Source of the DNA: Cyanobium sp. NS01 | GTDB taxonomy: Bacteria; Cyanobacteriota; Cyanobacteriia; PCC-6307; Cyanobiaceae | NCBI RefSeq assembly: GCF_014280235.1 | Contig: NZ_CP047940.1 | Span: forward strand, 558,001 to 622,000 | Length of the DNA: 64,000 bases | Direction: 5' to 3' | Shown here: positions 1-18,904 of the stretch, piece after piece | Position numbering within the stretch: the stretch's first letter is position 1 | Layout of the letters: every line of letters begins with the position of its first letter | Made by a program: the position numbers and the translations under genes | The notes under the pieces: model-generated | What the model saw: only the letters and a program-made list of their open reading frames with translations | Databases searched by the model: none | What the model was told of the DNA's origin: nothing

Positions 1-304
1 TGTGGGCCAGGCGCAGGGCCTGCTGCAGGGGAGGCGGGCACTGCTCCCAGGAGCTGGCCAGCCGCTCCGGCGGAATCCGCAGCGGATCGGGGCGCACCCC
101 ATCAAAGCGCTCCGTGAGGCGGAGCAGGGCGGTATCGCCCTCGCGCCGTACCTGCTGGAGGATGTCGCCCACCAGGGCTGCAGCCTGCTCGCTGGCCCCG
201 CCCTGGGTCCGCGCGGCGATGGCCTCAAGCCGTTCGGCTGCGGCAGCCGGATCCCGCAGGCAGGGGAGGAGCAACGCTGTGGAGGGGGCGGCCACGGAAG
301 TCAC
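1..304 (-). CDS. hisD: Histidinol dehydrogenase, N-terminal part (runs off the left edge)
   Basis: Translation of the minus strand gives an open frame of about 100 residues that leaves the window. It contains VGDILQQVRREGDTALLRLT followed by ERFDGV, the pattern typical of the HisD N-terminal region. HisD oxidises L-histidinol to L-histidine in the last two steps of histidine synthesis in the cytoplasm. Two in-frame GTG codons, at 304 and 295, could start it; no ATG is available, and I chose the upstream one. It is divergent from rpsT, and hisD next to rpsT is the arrangement I expect in marine picocyanobacteria. The catalytic residues lie outside the window. Confidence 0.85.
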   Translation of the reverse strand, partial: MTSVAAPSTALLLPCLRDPAAAAERLEAIAARTQGGASEQAAALVGDILQQVRREGDTALLRLTERFDGVRPDPLRIPPERLASSWEQCPPPLQQALRLAH

Positions 305-383
305 GCGAGGCAGAACCTCAACCTAGAGGGCCAGAGCAGGGCTCCCCGGCCCGGGCCTTGGGCGAGCCTGGATGGCACCGAGG

Positions 384-389
384 TAAGAT
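384..389 (+). promoter_or_regulatory. Candidate -10 element (TAAGAT) of the rpsT promoter
   Basis: TAAGAT lies 31 bases upstream of the rpsT GTG codon, in the 116-base gap between the divergent hisD and rpsT starts. A TTGGGC at 358-363 could be the -35 box, but the 20-base spacer is long. This is a visual match to the sigma-70 consensus only. Confidence 0.25.
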
Positions 390-402
390 CATCGATCGCT
401 GA

Positions 403-726
<324 letters not shown>

Positions 727-818
727 GTCTCCCAGCCAGGATCGGGCGGCTGCTGAGCCAAGCCTTCAGCCTGGCCGCCTCTGAGCCAGCATGCCCACGG
801 CCCTGAAGCCCCATCGCC

Positions 819-1679
819 ATGACGCCGCCGTCTGCCGTCCAGAAGGCCGCCACTGTCCAGACTGGCCATCCAGCCGAGCCCCTGGCCCATGGCGGGCTGG
901 TCGACTCCCATTGCCACATCGTCTTTCGCCAGTTTGACGAGGATCTCGATGAGGTGATTGCGCGCTGGCGGCAGGCCGGGGTGGTGGCCCTGGTGCATGC
1001 CTGCGTGGAGCCTGCCGAAATCCCGGCGATTCGGGCCCTCGCCGATCGCCTGCCCGAGTTGCGTTACTCGGTGGGGGTTCACCCGCTCGATACTGAGCAC
1101 TGGAGCAGCGACACCGCCGCCGTGCTCGAGCAGGCGGCCGTGGATGACCCCAGGGTTGTGGCCATCGGCGAACTGGGCCTGGACCTGTTCCGGGAGCAGA
1201 ACCTGCAGGCGCAGCTGGCCGTGCTGCGTCCCCAGCTCGACCTGGCCTGCCGGCTGGATCTGCCGGTGATCGTGCACTGCCGTGATGCCGCCGAGCCGAT
1301 GCTCGCCGAGCTGCGTCAGCGTCGCAGCGAGGGCCTCTGCCCCCGGGGGGTGATGCACTGCTGGGGCGGCACGCCCGAGGAGATGGAGGCGTTCCTCGAG
1401 CTCGGGTTCTACATCAGTTTCAGCGGAGTGGTCACCTTCGCCAAGGCCGAGGCCACCCACGCCTGCGCCCGGGCCGTGCCTGCCGATCGCTACCTGGTGG
1501 AGACAGACTGTCCCTTCCTGGCTCCGGTGCCGCGCCGGGGCAAGCGCAATGAGCCGTCCTATGTGGCCGCTGTGGCGGAGCGGGTGGCGCTCCTGCGCGG
1601 CGAGAGCCTCGACATGGTGGCCCGCACCAGCACGGCCAATGCCCGAACCCTGTTCAGGCTTCTGGGTGACGGTGTATGA
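819..1679 (+). CDS. tatD: TatD family metal-dependent hydrolase/deoxyribonuclease
   Basis: The 286-residue protein is a TIM-barrel amidohydrolase. It has the metal-binding DSHCH motif at residues 29-33, GELGLD near residue 116, HCRDA near 153, HCWGG near 180 and ETDCPF near 228, which are the metal ligands and catalytic acid of the TatD family. Family members are Mg2+-dependent 3'-5' exonucleases acting on DNA or RNA. About 28 residues precede the first motif, slightly longer than usual, so an internal start is possible, although no better ATG is visible. It sits between rpsT and rpoB on the same strand. Confidence 0.92.
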   Translation: MTPPSAVQKAATVQTGHPAEPLAHGGLVDSHCHIVFRQFDEDLDEVIARWRQAGVVALVHACVEPAEIPAIRALADRLPELRYSVGVHPLDTEHWSSDTAAVLEQAAVDDPRVVAIGELGLDLFREQNLQAQLAVLRPQLDLACRLDLPVIVHCRDAAEPMLAELRQRRSEGLCPRGVMHCWGGTPEEMEAFLELGFYISFSGVVTFAKAEATHACARAVPADRYLVETDCPFLAPVPRRGKRNEPSYVAAVAERVALLRGESLDMVARTSTANARTLFRLLGDGV

Positions 1680-1874
1680 TCCTTCATTGGCCTGGATGCG
1701 AAAGCTCTCCTTGTTGTCGACGTCTTCAGCCTTGATGCGATCTCGTTAGATGCCTCCTCCTGGGCAGCCGTTCCCCTCTGGGGAGCGGCTGTTCGCGTGG
1801 GCGGCCGCGAGCGATCAGCAGGCTGATGGACCGACAGGCCACCCCGTCAATTATCGATCCTGCAGGTTCACCGC
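1680..1874 (+). other. Non-coding leader between tatD and rpoB
   Basis: This 195-base gap has no supportable gene. It contains the hairpin at 1765-1791 and presumably the rpoB promoter, which I could not place with confidence. Confidence 0.5.
1765..1791 (+). promoter_or_regulatory. Strong hairpin in the rpoB leader (terminator or attenuator-like)
   Basis: The arms CAGCCGTTCCCC (1765-1776) and GGGGAGCGGCTG (1780-1791) pair over 12 positions with one G-U pair and a three-base loop. The hairpin lies 86 bases downstream of tatD and 83 bases before the rpoB start. No T-run follows, so an intrinsic terminator of the standard kind is not supported. An RNA processing site or attenuator is equally possible. 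Confidence 0.5.
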
Positions 1875-5171
<3,297 letters not shown>

Positions 5172-5252
5172 ATCGACCCTGTGTCGCTGCTCCCCAGTCG
5201 ATGCCTCCCCGTTGAAGCCACCCCTTTCGATCTCCGCGCGTTAGTCACCCCC

Positions 5253-7157
<1,905 letters not shown>

Positions 7158-7169
7158 ACTGGCTTCTGA

Positions 7170-11617
<4,448 letters not shown>

Positions 11618-11624
11618 CCCCCTG

Positions 11625-12716
11625 ATGACGGCCCCCCCCGCCTCCCCTGCCCACCTTCTGGGCCGCAGCCTGAGCGAGCTGGAAGCCTGGGCAGAGCAAC
11701 AGGGTGAGAAACCATTCCGCGGCCGCCAGCTCCATGACTGGATCTATGCGAAGGGGGCCCGCAGCCTTGATGGCATCACCGTGCTGCCCAAGGCCTGGCG
11801 CCAGCGCCTGCTGAGCTCGCCTCCGGCCGGATCCCCCGACTGGATCGGCCGCTCCCAGGAGTTGCATCGCAGCATCGCCCGTGATGGCACCACCAAGCTG
11901 TTGCTGGCCACGGCCGATGGCCTCAGCCTGGAAACCGTGGGCATCCCGGCCAAGGGACGCCTCACGGCCTGCGTCAGCAGCCAGGTGGGCTGTTCGATGG
12001 CCTGCCGCTTCTGCGCCACCGGCAAGGGAGGGCTGCAGCGCTCCCTGGCAGTGCACGAAATCGTGGATCAGGTGCTGGCCGTGCGCGAGGCCATGGATGA
12101 GCGCCCCAGCCACGTGGTGTTCATGGGGATGGGTGAGCCGCTGCTCAATCGTGATGCGGTGCTGGCCGCCATCCGCTGCCTCTGCGCTGATCTCGGCATG
12201 GCCCAGCGTCAGATCACGGTCAGCACGGTGGGTGTGCCGCGCACCCTGCCCACCCTGGCGGAGCGGGCCCTGGCGGAGCTGGGCCGCGCCCAGTTCACCC
12301 TGGCCGTGAGCCTGCACGCGCCGGATCAGCGGCTGAGGGAGGAGCTGATCCCCACGGCCCACGCCTATCCGATTGAGGCACTGCTCGACGACTGCCGCTG
12401 CTACGTGGCGATCACGGGCCGGCGGGTGAGCTTCGAGTACATCCTGCTGGGTGGGCTCAACGACCAGCCCCACCACGCCGAGGCCCTGGCACGGCTGATC
12501 AGGGGCTTCCAGAGCCATGTGAACCTGATTCCCTACAACCCGATTGAGGAAGAGGAGTTTCAGCGCCCTGCCCCGGCAGCAGTGGAGGCCTTCCGCCGCA
12601 TCCTCGAGGCCCGCCATGGTGCGGTGAGCGTGAGGGCCAGTCGAGGACTGGATGCCGATGCGGCCTGCGGTCAGTTGCGGCGGCGCCTGTCGCCCGGCAT
12701 CACGGCCCACGCCTGA
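11625..12716 (+). CDS. rlmN: Dual-specificity 23S rRNA/tRNA (adenine-C2)-methyltransferase RlmN
   Basis: The 363-residue radical-SAM enzyme methylates C2 of an adenine in 23S rRNA and in some tRNAs. The cluster cysteines are in [12 protein letters not shown] (about residues 123, 127 and 130). The two mechanistic cysteines are visible in ACVSSQ (near 118) and DAACGQL (near 348). [12 protein letters not shown] and VSLHAPDQ are further family motifs. The length matches RlmN. It lies directly after the Hli gene on the same strand and probably shares its transcript. Confidence 0.96.
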   Translation: MTAPPASPAHLLGRSLSELEAWAEQQGEKPFRGRQLHDWIYAKGARSLDGITVLPKAWRQRLLSSPPAGSPDWIGRSQELHRSIARDGTTKLLLATADGLSLETVGIPAKGRLTACVSSQVGCSMACRFCATGKGGLQRSLAVHEIVDQVLAVREAMDERPSHVVFMGMGEPLLNRDAVLAAIRCLCADLGMAQRQITVSTVGVPRTLPTLAERALAELGRAQFTLAVSLHAPDQRLREELIPTAHAYPIEALLDDCRCYVAITGRRVSFEYILLGGLNDQPHHAEALARLIRGFQSHVNLIPYNPIEEEEFQRPAPAAVEAFRRILEARHGAVSVRASRGLDADAACGQLRRRLSPGITAHA

Positions 12717-12781
12717 ATCTGGAGCGGCCCCAGCCTCCTGGACTTGATCCGCTGCCGCCAAGGGGTGCCACGGTCCTGCTG

Positions 12782-12832
12782 TTGGCTGCGTGGATTGGCT
12801 GTCTTCATTGGCTGTAAAGTCAGGCTTGGCTG
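12782..12832 (+). repeat. Short direct repeats TTGGCTG upstream of the interrupted sulfotransferase gene
   Basis: The heptamer TTGGCTG occurs at 12782-12788, 12795-12801, 12808-12814 and 12826-12832. The first three are exactly 13 bases apart. They end 15 bases before the TTG start at 12847. The layout resembles a set of protein-binding sites overlapping a promoter, but they could equally be a decayed tandem repeat. Confidence 0.6.
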
Positions 12833-12846
12833 ATTAGGCGGTTGCC

Positions 12847-13664
12847 TTGCTGTTTGTTGCTGGTTGTCACCGCTCAGGCACATCCTTTCTGTCTGGCCTT
12901 CTGCATGAGATGGCCAATCAGCTAGGCCTTGTCAACCCCCTGTTTGCCGACTCTGCTGCCCTGCCTGCCACGTTCGAGAACTCCAAGGGATATTTTGAAT
13001 CCCGTTCTCTGCTGCAGGCGAACGATCGCATTCTTTCGTTTTTTGAATGCTCCTGGGATTTTCCCTGGTTAGGTCAGCCTGATTTCGCCGCGGCCCAGAG
13101 CCGTGCCTTCCTGGCCGAACTGCGTGCCGATCTGCCGATTCATACCCGTGATCACTTCTGGATCGACAAGGACCCACGTCTCTGCCTCACCAGCGAGGCC
13201 TACCGTCATGTGCTGTTACGGCAGATTCCCCTGATCGCCATCGTGCGGCACCCCATTGAGGTGGCCGCCTCGCTGCAGGCCCGGGATGGCATCCCCCCCG
13301 ACCGTGGCCTTGCCCTCTGGGCCGCTTACAATCTGGCCCTGCTCGGCCAGGAGAGCGGAGCTCCTCGGCTGTGTCTGTCCTTCGAGAGTTTCGCCTCTCC
13401 GGCCACCTGGCCGCTGCAGCGACTCAGCAGTGCCCTGTCCGCGCTCTGGGACGAATGGCTGGAGCCGGCCCAGCTGGAGCGGCTTTCCCCCGCTCTGGTC
13501 GAGCAGGTGATCGGCCGTTCCTATGCGGACGGCCAGGTCCGTCAGCGAGCTGTGCTGCAGACCCGACTGACCCTGCCACCTGGGGTGCTCCTGGCCGAGA
13601 CAGCCGTGGAGGCCTGGCAAGGGTTGCAGAAACGGCTGCTCGCGGGCGACCTCACCCCAGGGGT
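12847..13664 (+). pseudogene. Sulfotransferase, 5' part, interrupted by an ISAs1-family insertion
   Basis: The frame starts MLFVAGCHRSGTSFLSGLL, whose CHRSGTS P-loop (residues 7-13) is the 5'-phosphosulfate loop of PAPS-dependent sulfotransferases. IAIVRHPIEVAASLQARDG resembles the 3'-phosphate-binding segment. The TTG start is fixed by an in-frame TAG at 12835-12837. At 13665 the insertion sequence begins, and the frame then runs through foreign DNA to a stop at 13704. Removing the IS and one target copy restores a continuous frame with the fragment at 14915-15343, giving a predicted 414-residue protein. The truncated product keeps the catalytic domain and might retain some function. Confidence 0.82.
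13655..13664. repeat. Left target-site duplication of the IS (10 bp)
   Basis: CCCCAGGGGT directly precedes the left terminal inverted repeat and recurs exactly at 14907-14916 after the right one. Ten bases fits the duplication length of ISAs1-family elements. A perfect pair indicates a recent insertion. Confidence 0.92.
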
Positions 13665-14906
13665 CAGGACTGATTCAAAGTGTGTCACAGTCGCTCTTGC
13701 CTGAGCTGCCTGCATGGGGTTTGGTCGGTGGTATCGCCGCTTCCTTGTGCCCGAAACCGCCTCTGCCGCAACTGATCTTGATCTGATCAGCTTCCTCAAG
13801 GCGATTCCTGATGCGCGAATGCGGCGTGGGGTGCGCATTCCGGCCTGGTACCTGCTGCTCGTGGCGGTGCTGGGCATCTTGAGCGGCTGTGAAAGCTTGC
13901 GAGATCTGGAGCGGTTTGCTCGCCGTCATCACGCCACGCTCACCAAGTCGGTTGGTCTTGAACTGCGGCGGCCCCCATCGGATTCTGCGTTCCGCTACTT
14001 CTTCCTGCAGGTGGATGTCGAGGTCTTGTGCGCGGCCATCCGTGACTGGACAATCGCCCAGATCCCTGGTGGTGCAGCGGATCTCGATCAGCTGGTGTGT
14101 GACGGCAAGACCCTGCGAGGCTCGATCGAGCCGACACTTGGTGGCGGCTCAGCGTTCATTGCCCAGGTGACGCTGTACTCGGCTGCCTTGGGTGTGGCGA
14201 TCTCTCAGGCCTGCTACGCCACCGGTGAGAACCACGAACGGGCAGTGCTCCGGCAACTGCTCGGGGAGCTGGATCTCGAAGGGGTGCTGATCCAGGCGGA
14301 TGCCCTCCACACCCAGAAACCGTTTTTCAACAGCTCCAGGAGCAGGGGGCCGACTTCCTCCTGACCGTCAAGGGGAATCAGAAGACACTGCATCGCCAGA
14401 TCAGGAGCCAGTTCCAGGGGAAACGCCGCATCCCTGTCGAGGCAAGTGTTTTCGAGGAGGGTCATGGTCGTGCAATCACCTGGACGCTCCGCGCCAAACA
14501 GGCCCCGGAGCACATCAGAACAGAGTGGAGCGGCACCAGCTGGATCGTGGAGGTGACAGCCACCGGCACCCGCGGGGACAAGCCTTTCCATGCCACGCAC
14601 CGATTCCTCACCAGCCTGCGGACCACTCCAGAAGCTCTGCTGCAACTGGTGCGAGACCGCTGGAGCATTGAGGGCTGGCACTGGATCCGCGACACCCAGC
14701 TCCATGAAGACGCCCACCGGTACCGGGGCAATGGCGCTGGAGCCATGGCCACGCTGCGAACGGCAGCGCTGAACCTGTTGCGACTGGCGGGTTTTGAGTC
14801 GATTCGTGCCGGGATGCAGGCCGTAACTCACGACATCAAAGCGCTACTGGCGATGGCGACGAGAAAGCCAGAACCAAGCTCGAGTTAAGACTTTGAATCA
14901 GCCCTG
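13665..14906 (+). mobile_element. ISAs1-family insertion sequence (1242 bp)
   Basis: The element is bounded by 17-base terminal inverted repeats, CAGGACTGATTCAAAGT at 13665-13681 and its complement at 14890-14906, differing at one position (A versus G at base 5). It carries one transposase gene that fills nearly its whole length. Perfect 10-base target duplications flank it. It is inserted inside a sulfotransferase gene in the same orientation. Confidence 0.93.
13714..14888 (+). pseudogene. ISAs1-family transposase, frameshifted
   Basis: The first frame (13714-14364) encodes ISAs1-type sequence up to DALHTQKPFF and then leaves the family pattern, ending in SRSRGPTSS and a stop. From CAA at 14328 the -1 frame continues with QQLQEQGADFLLTVKGNQK and stays open to the TAA at 14886-14888. 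The shift falls at a run of five T (14323-14327); a sixth T would join both parts into about 392 residues. The likely DDE residues are the aspartates in LVCDGKTLRG and IQADALH and the glutamate in RDRWSIEGWHW, which lies in the second frame. Programmed frameshifting or a sequencing error are the alternatives to a true mutation. Confidence 0.88.
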
Positions 14907-14916
14907 CCCCAGGGGT
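14907..14916. repeat. Right target-site duplication of the IS (10 bp)
   Basis: CCCCAGGGGT directly follows the right inverted repeat and is identical to 13655-13664. Confidence 0.92.
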
Positions 14917-15343
14917 GGCCCAGGCCCTGCTCGGTCCTCTGGTCGCGCGGGTGCTTGCCTGCCCAGGGGCGATTCCGGGCTGGCGTTCGGGTACCGATCA
15001 GCTGGGCGCCCTGCGCGCCGAGTGCAGGCAACGTGAACTCGAACTGGAGGCCGCAAGGTCAAGCCTCAGAAGCCAGACCCAGGTGCTCAGCGAGCTCAAC
15101 GCCGCCCAAACCAGGCTGCAACAGGAACGGGATGCCCTGGAGGGGCGGCACAGCGCCCTGTCTCAGCAGCAAGAGCACACCCAGGAGCGGCTTGCGGCCC
15201 GACGGGAGCGCAACGCCGCTCTCCAGCTGAAGCTCGATCGCAAGCGGCAGCTGATCAGGCAGCTGCGGCATCAGCGAGATCACGCCCTGGCGCTGCTGGG
15301 CGCTCTGCGGCAGCTGATCGCTCGGGCGATCCGCCAGATCTGA
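14915..15343 (+). pseudogene. Sulfotransferase, 3' part: C-terminal coiled coil cut off by the IS
   Basis: This 142-residue fragment is in frame with the 5' part at 12847-13664 once the IS and one target copy are removed (LTPGV joins AQALLGPLVARV). It is rich in Q, E, R, L and A with heptad-like spacing from about residue 28 to 130, which suggests a long coiled coil. A GTG at 14915 could in principle start translation, but there is no evidence for independent expression. The function of the coiled coil is unknown. Confidence 0.8.
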
Positions 15344-15374
15344 TCAGGGTTTTTCTCGCCCTCGGAGATCAGCA

Positions 15375-16886
15375 TCACCACACGTTTTCAATCACATTCA
15401 TGGCGCGGAGATAGGCCGGAATCTCCTCGCTGGAGCTGCCGTCATCGGCGTTGCCGTCGTCGGGAATGGCCCGCCGGGCGTTGTCGGCCACCACGGCATT
15501 CGCGAGCAGATCGAGGCTTTCGGGGCGCTCCAGGCTCTGCAGTGCCTCCGAGTAGCGCCGGCTGTGGGAAGGGCGCACCGACTCCTGACAATAGTTGGAG
15601 AGTTCGCGGCTTTCAGTCATCACCCGAAAGGCAATGGCCTTGGTGTCGCTCTTGCCGAAGATGGCCATGTAAAGGAGGTTCACCATCGATGCGTCGTGCA
15701 CCTGTATGCCGTAGTTCACCAGGATCTGAGGCCAGTAGCGCAGCGCCTTCAGACCCTCGAGGCCGCCTTTCTTGACGCCCGATTGCTCACACCACTGCTC
15801 GAACTCGTCCACATCCACGGGACAACGGCCCAGTTTGCGCATGCCCTCAGCCAGGATCTGCCCAGCCTGAAAGTTCCGCGTGGGCTTGCCGCAGACTGGC
15901 AGCATCATGCTGCCGCGCACATCCGCCACCATCGCCGTGAGCTGGGTGAAGGTGTGATCGCGCACCTTCTCCATTTCGCCTCCGCGGCTGAGGGTGGCTT
16001 CGATCCGCTGCACCCCGTAGCCCAGTTCGGTGAGCGGAAAGGGCTGCCTGCCGTAGAGGCGCTGCCGGTCGCGGCGCCGCATGGATACCGAGGAGGCCTG
16101 GTCCAGGCACTGGTCGAGCAACAGCGTCAGCAGGGTGGGCAGGATTCCGGTGTTCTCGGCGTGGAAGGTGTAGCCGAATCCGGCAAAAATCGAGGAAATG
16201 TTCTTGGCGGCCTTGATGTACTGAGCCTCGACGTTATGGACTCCAGGTGAGACCTGAATGTTGGGGGAGAGCCGGTCCATCAGCCGCGCGCCGATCATCG
16301 CGGTGATGCCGTTGGGATGGCAGAAGTTGGCTGTGAAGCTGTCCACGGGATCGCGCAGGGCACCGTGCCGGTGGAAGCCTGAGAAGAAGGCCAGGTTGGG
16401 CTGCCGTTCACACAGCACGTAGGAATCGTTGCGGAGCGGGTCGTGGCTGAAGGAACCCGCCAGGCAGGCCATCACCACCTGTTCACGCCCCAGCTCCCGG
16501 CGCAGTTCACAGGCCTCGTGCAGGTCCTGCTCGATGTGGTTGCTGTTGGCGGTGAGCACCACCAGATCGCAGCGCTCGATCAGGGTGCGCAGGCTGTTGG
16601 GCCGCAGCTGGCCATGGTGCTCGTGCTGGAGCATCTTCTCCATCGTGGCCACATGGTGAGGGTCCATGCCGGAGAGATCCCGCGGCGTGAAGGCTCCGAA
16701 CAGGGAGCGGCCCGGCCGGGGGGCCAGCAGCAGGCGGTCGCCGCCGCCGTGCATGGCGCTGTTGTAGGCCAGTGATGCCGGGTAGAGCCCGATGCTGTAA
16801 AAGCCCACCCGGCCGTCCTCCAGATCCAGGATCCGCCTGCGCACGGTGTCCTGGTCGAGCGAGTCGGCAAAGAAGCTGTTCAGCAT
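15375..16886 (-). CDS. Conserved cyanobacterial protein, possible dehydrogenase-like fold
   Basis: The 503-residue protein begins MLNSFFADSLDQDTVRRRIL. GRVGFYSIGLYPASLAYNSA and CDLVVLTANSNHIEQD are arranged like a Rossmann domain, and YIKAAKNISSIFAGFGYTFH faintly resembles the helical C-terminal domain of glycerol-3-phosphate dehydrogenases. I recognise it only as a type found in picocyanobacteria and cannot name its substrate. No canonical GxGxxG loop is visible, so cofactor binding is doubtful. It is divergent from the Na+/solute symporter with 64 bases between the starts. Confidence 0.6.
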   Translation of the reverse strand: MLNSFFADSLDQDTVRRRILDLEDGRVGFYSIGLYPASLAYNSAMHGGGDRLLLAPRPGRSLFGAFTPRDLSGMDPHHVATMEKMLQHEHHGQLRPNSLRTLIERCDLVVLTANSNHIEQDLHEACELRRELGREQVVMACLAGSFSHDPLRNDSYVLCERQPNLAFFSGFHRHGALRDPVDSFTANFCHPNGITAMIGARLMDRLSPNIQVSPGVHNVEAQYIKAAKNISSIFAGFGYTFHAENTGILPTLLTLLLDQCLDQASSVSMRRRDRQRLYGRQPFPLTELGYGVQRIEATLSRGGEMEKVRDHTFTQLTAMVADVRGSMMLPVCGKPTRNFQAGQILAEGMRKLGRCPVDVDEFEQWCEQSGVKKGGLEGLKALRYWPQILVNYGIQVHDASMVNLLYMAIFGKSDTKAIAFRVMTESRELSNYCQESVRPSHSRRYSEALQSLERPESLDLLANAVVADNARRAIPDDGNADDGSSSEEIPAYLRAMNVIENVW

Positions 16887-16950
16887 CGGGCAGGTCGCAG
16901 CGGCCGGCAGAGATCACGCCTTCATACTGCGCCCACCAGCGCCGCTCGCC

Positions 16951-18720
16951 GTGCACACGATCGACTGGCTGATCCTGATCGGCTATCTGGTGTCCAGTCT
17001 GCTGCTGGGCCTCTGGCTGGCCCGTCGCAACCGCGACCAGTCGGATTACTTCGTGGCCGGACGCAGCCTCAAGGGCTGGCTGGCCGGCGCCTCCATGGCC
17101 GCCACCACCTTCTCGGTGGACACCCCCCTCTACGTGGCCGGGCTCGTGGGGGTGCGCGGTCTGGCCGGCAACTGGGAGTGGTGGAGCTTCGGAGTGGCGC
17201 ACGTGGCGATGGCCGTGGTGTTCGCGCCCCTCTGGCGCCGCAGCGGCGTGCTCACCGATGCTGCCTTCACGGAATTGCGCTATGGCGGAGCCACGGCCGC
17301 CTGGCTGCGAGGCATCAAGGCCTTCCTGTTCGCCCTGCCGATCAATTGCATCGGCATCGGCTACGCCTTTCTGGCCATGGCCAAGGTGAGTGAGGCTCTC
17401 GGGCTGGCCCCTACGCCTGAGGCCCGTCTCACCCTGCTGGCGATCGTGGGGGTGCTGGTGCTGATCTATACGGCGGCAGGCGGCCTCTGGGCCGTGGTGG
17501 TGACGGACATGGTGCAGCTGGTGCTGGCCCTGGCCGGTGCCACGGCGGTGGCCGTGGCGGCCGTGCACGCCGCCGGGGGCATGGATGCCCTGCTGGCCAG
17601 CCTGCGGGCCCTCGAACGCCCTGAGTTGCTGTCGATGGTGCCCTGGCAGGTCGAGGGCGGCCGCATCCGGTGGCTGGAGGGGGCAGGCATCTCTGTGCCC
17701 ACCTTCACGGCCTACATCGCCCTGCAGTGGTGGAGCTTCCGCCGCAGCGACGGTGGCGGCGAGTTCATCCAGCGGCTCCTGGCCACCCGCAACGAGCGCG
17801 AAGCCCGGGTGGCGGGATGGGTGTTCCTGGGGGTCAACTATCTCCTGCGCAGCTGGCCCTGGATCCTGGTGGCCCTGGCGGCGGTGGTGCTCCTGCCCGA
17901 CCAGACCGACTGGGAACAGAGCTATCCCCTGCTGGCGGTGCGGCTGCTGCCACCCGTGGCTCTGGGGCTGGTGGTGGTGTCCCTGGTGGCGGCGTTCATG
18001 AGCACGGTGAGCACAGCGGTGAACTGGGGGGCCAGCTACCTCACCCACGACCTCTACCAGCGCTTCATGCGCCCCCGTGCCAGCGAGCGCGAGCTGTTGC
18101 TGATCGCCCAGCTGGCCTCGGTGTTGCTGGTGGTGCTGGGGGTGATCACGGCCCTGCTCAGCAACAACATCGGCACGGTGTTCCGGTTGGTGATCGCCAT
18201 CGGCACCGGTCCCGGGGTGGTGCTGGTGCTGCGCTGGTTCTGGTGGCGGGTCAATGCCGCCGCCGAGCTGGCGGCGATGGTGGGAGGCTTTCTGGTGGGC
18301 TTCGCCACGTCAGTGGTGCCGTTGCTGCGCATCGACGACTATGGCGAGCGTCTGCTGGTCACCACCGCCGTAACTGGAGTGGTGTGGATCGGGGTGATGG
18401 TCTCCACGCCGCCGGAGTCTGCAGAGGTGCTGGAGCACTTCGTGCGCCAGGTGCGGCCGGCGGGGCCCGGCTGGCGAGGCTGGAGGCAGCGCACCGGCGT
18501 TGAACCCGAAGAAACGCTGCTGCAGCTGCTCACCCAGCTGGTCAGCAGCTGTGCGGTGCTGTTCGGCGCCCTGCTCGGCATCGGCGGCTTCCTGCTCAAG
18601 CTGCCCCTCTGGGGCTGGGGTGGCCTGGCGGTGGCGGTGCTGGGGGCCCTGGCGCTGCAGCAGGGACGTCGGCTTCAGGGCCAGCTGCGCGGACTGCTGG
18701 GGCAGACCCCACAGGGGTGA
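16951..18720 (+). CDS. Sodium:solute symporter family (SSS) transporter
   Basis: This is a 589-residue membrane protein with about 13 hydrophobic segments. The first begins TIDWLILIGYLVSSLLLGLW and is followed by DYFVAGRSLKGWLAGASM, the typical N-terminal pattern of the SSS family, which couples Na+ entry to uptake of sugars, amino acids or similar solutes across the plasma membrane. The substrate cannot be read from the sequence. I start it at GTG 16951; the frame is open from 16846, but those residues overlap the neighbour's start and are not membrane-like. Confidence 0.87.
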   Translation: MHTIDWLILIGYLVSSLLLGLWLARRNRDQSDYFVAGRSLKGWLAGASMAATTFSVDTPLYVAGLVGVRGLAGNWEWWSFGVAHVAMAVVFAPLWRRSGVLTDAAFTELRYGGATAAWLRGIKAFLFALPINCIGIGYAFLAMAKVSEALGLAPTPEARLTLLAIVGVLVLIYTAAGGLWAVVVTDMVQLVLALAGATAVAVAAVHAAGGMDALLASLRALERPELLSMVPWQVEGGRIRWLEGAGISVPTFTAYIALQWWSFRRSDGGGEFIQRLLATRNEREARVAGWVFLGVNYLLRSWPWILVALAAVVLLPDQTDWEQSYPLLAVRLLPPVALGLVVVSLVAAFMSTVSTAVNWGASYLTHDLYQRFMRPRASERELLLIAQLASVLLVVLGVITALLSNNIGTVFRLVIAIGTGPGVVLVLRWFWWRVNAAAELAAMVGGFLVGFATSVVPLLRIDDYGERLLVTTAVTGVVWIGVMVSTPPESAEVLEHFVRQVRPAGPGWRGWRQRTGVEPEETLLQLLTQLVSSCAVLFGALLGIGGFLLKLPLWGWGGLAVAVLGALALQQGRRLQGQLRGLLGQTPQG

Positions 18721-18769
18721 TGATGGCCTCGGTGGTGGGCCTTCTGCCCCCAGTCCCTGCCGGATCCCA

Positions 18770-18895
18770 GTGCAATTCCTCCGCTCCACCCTGCTGCCCG
18801 CCGCCATCGTGGTGCTGTTCGGCCTGGCGCTGTTTGCCGTCAGCGCCCGCATCTGGCTGCCGGGCGACATGGCCGCCCCCGCTCCGGTGGGTTGA
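18770..18895 (+). CDS. Small single-span membrane protein (41 aa)
   Basis: A GTG-started frame encodes a protein beginning VQFLRSTLLPAAIVVLFGLA and ending GDMAAPAPVG. It has one hydrophobic helix and a short acidic, proline-rich tail. It lies between the symporter and the HEAT-repeat gene on the same strand, ten bases before the latter. The clean membrane span and fitting position support a real gene. The function is unknown. Confidence 0.6.
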   Translation: MQFLRSTLLPAAIVVLFGLALFAVSARIWLPGDMAAPAPVG

Positions 18896-18904
18896 GCGAG
18901 ATCC

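Noticed and set aside
16507-18048. 513-codon minus-strand frame across the symporter
   Set aside because: Low-complexity histidine- and glycine-rich product opposite a clear membrane-protein gene.
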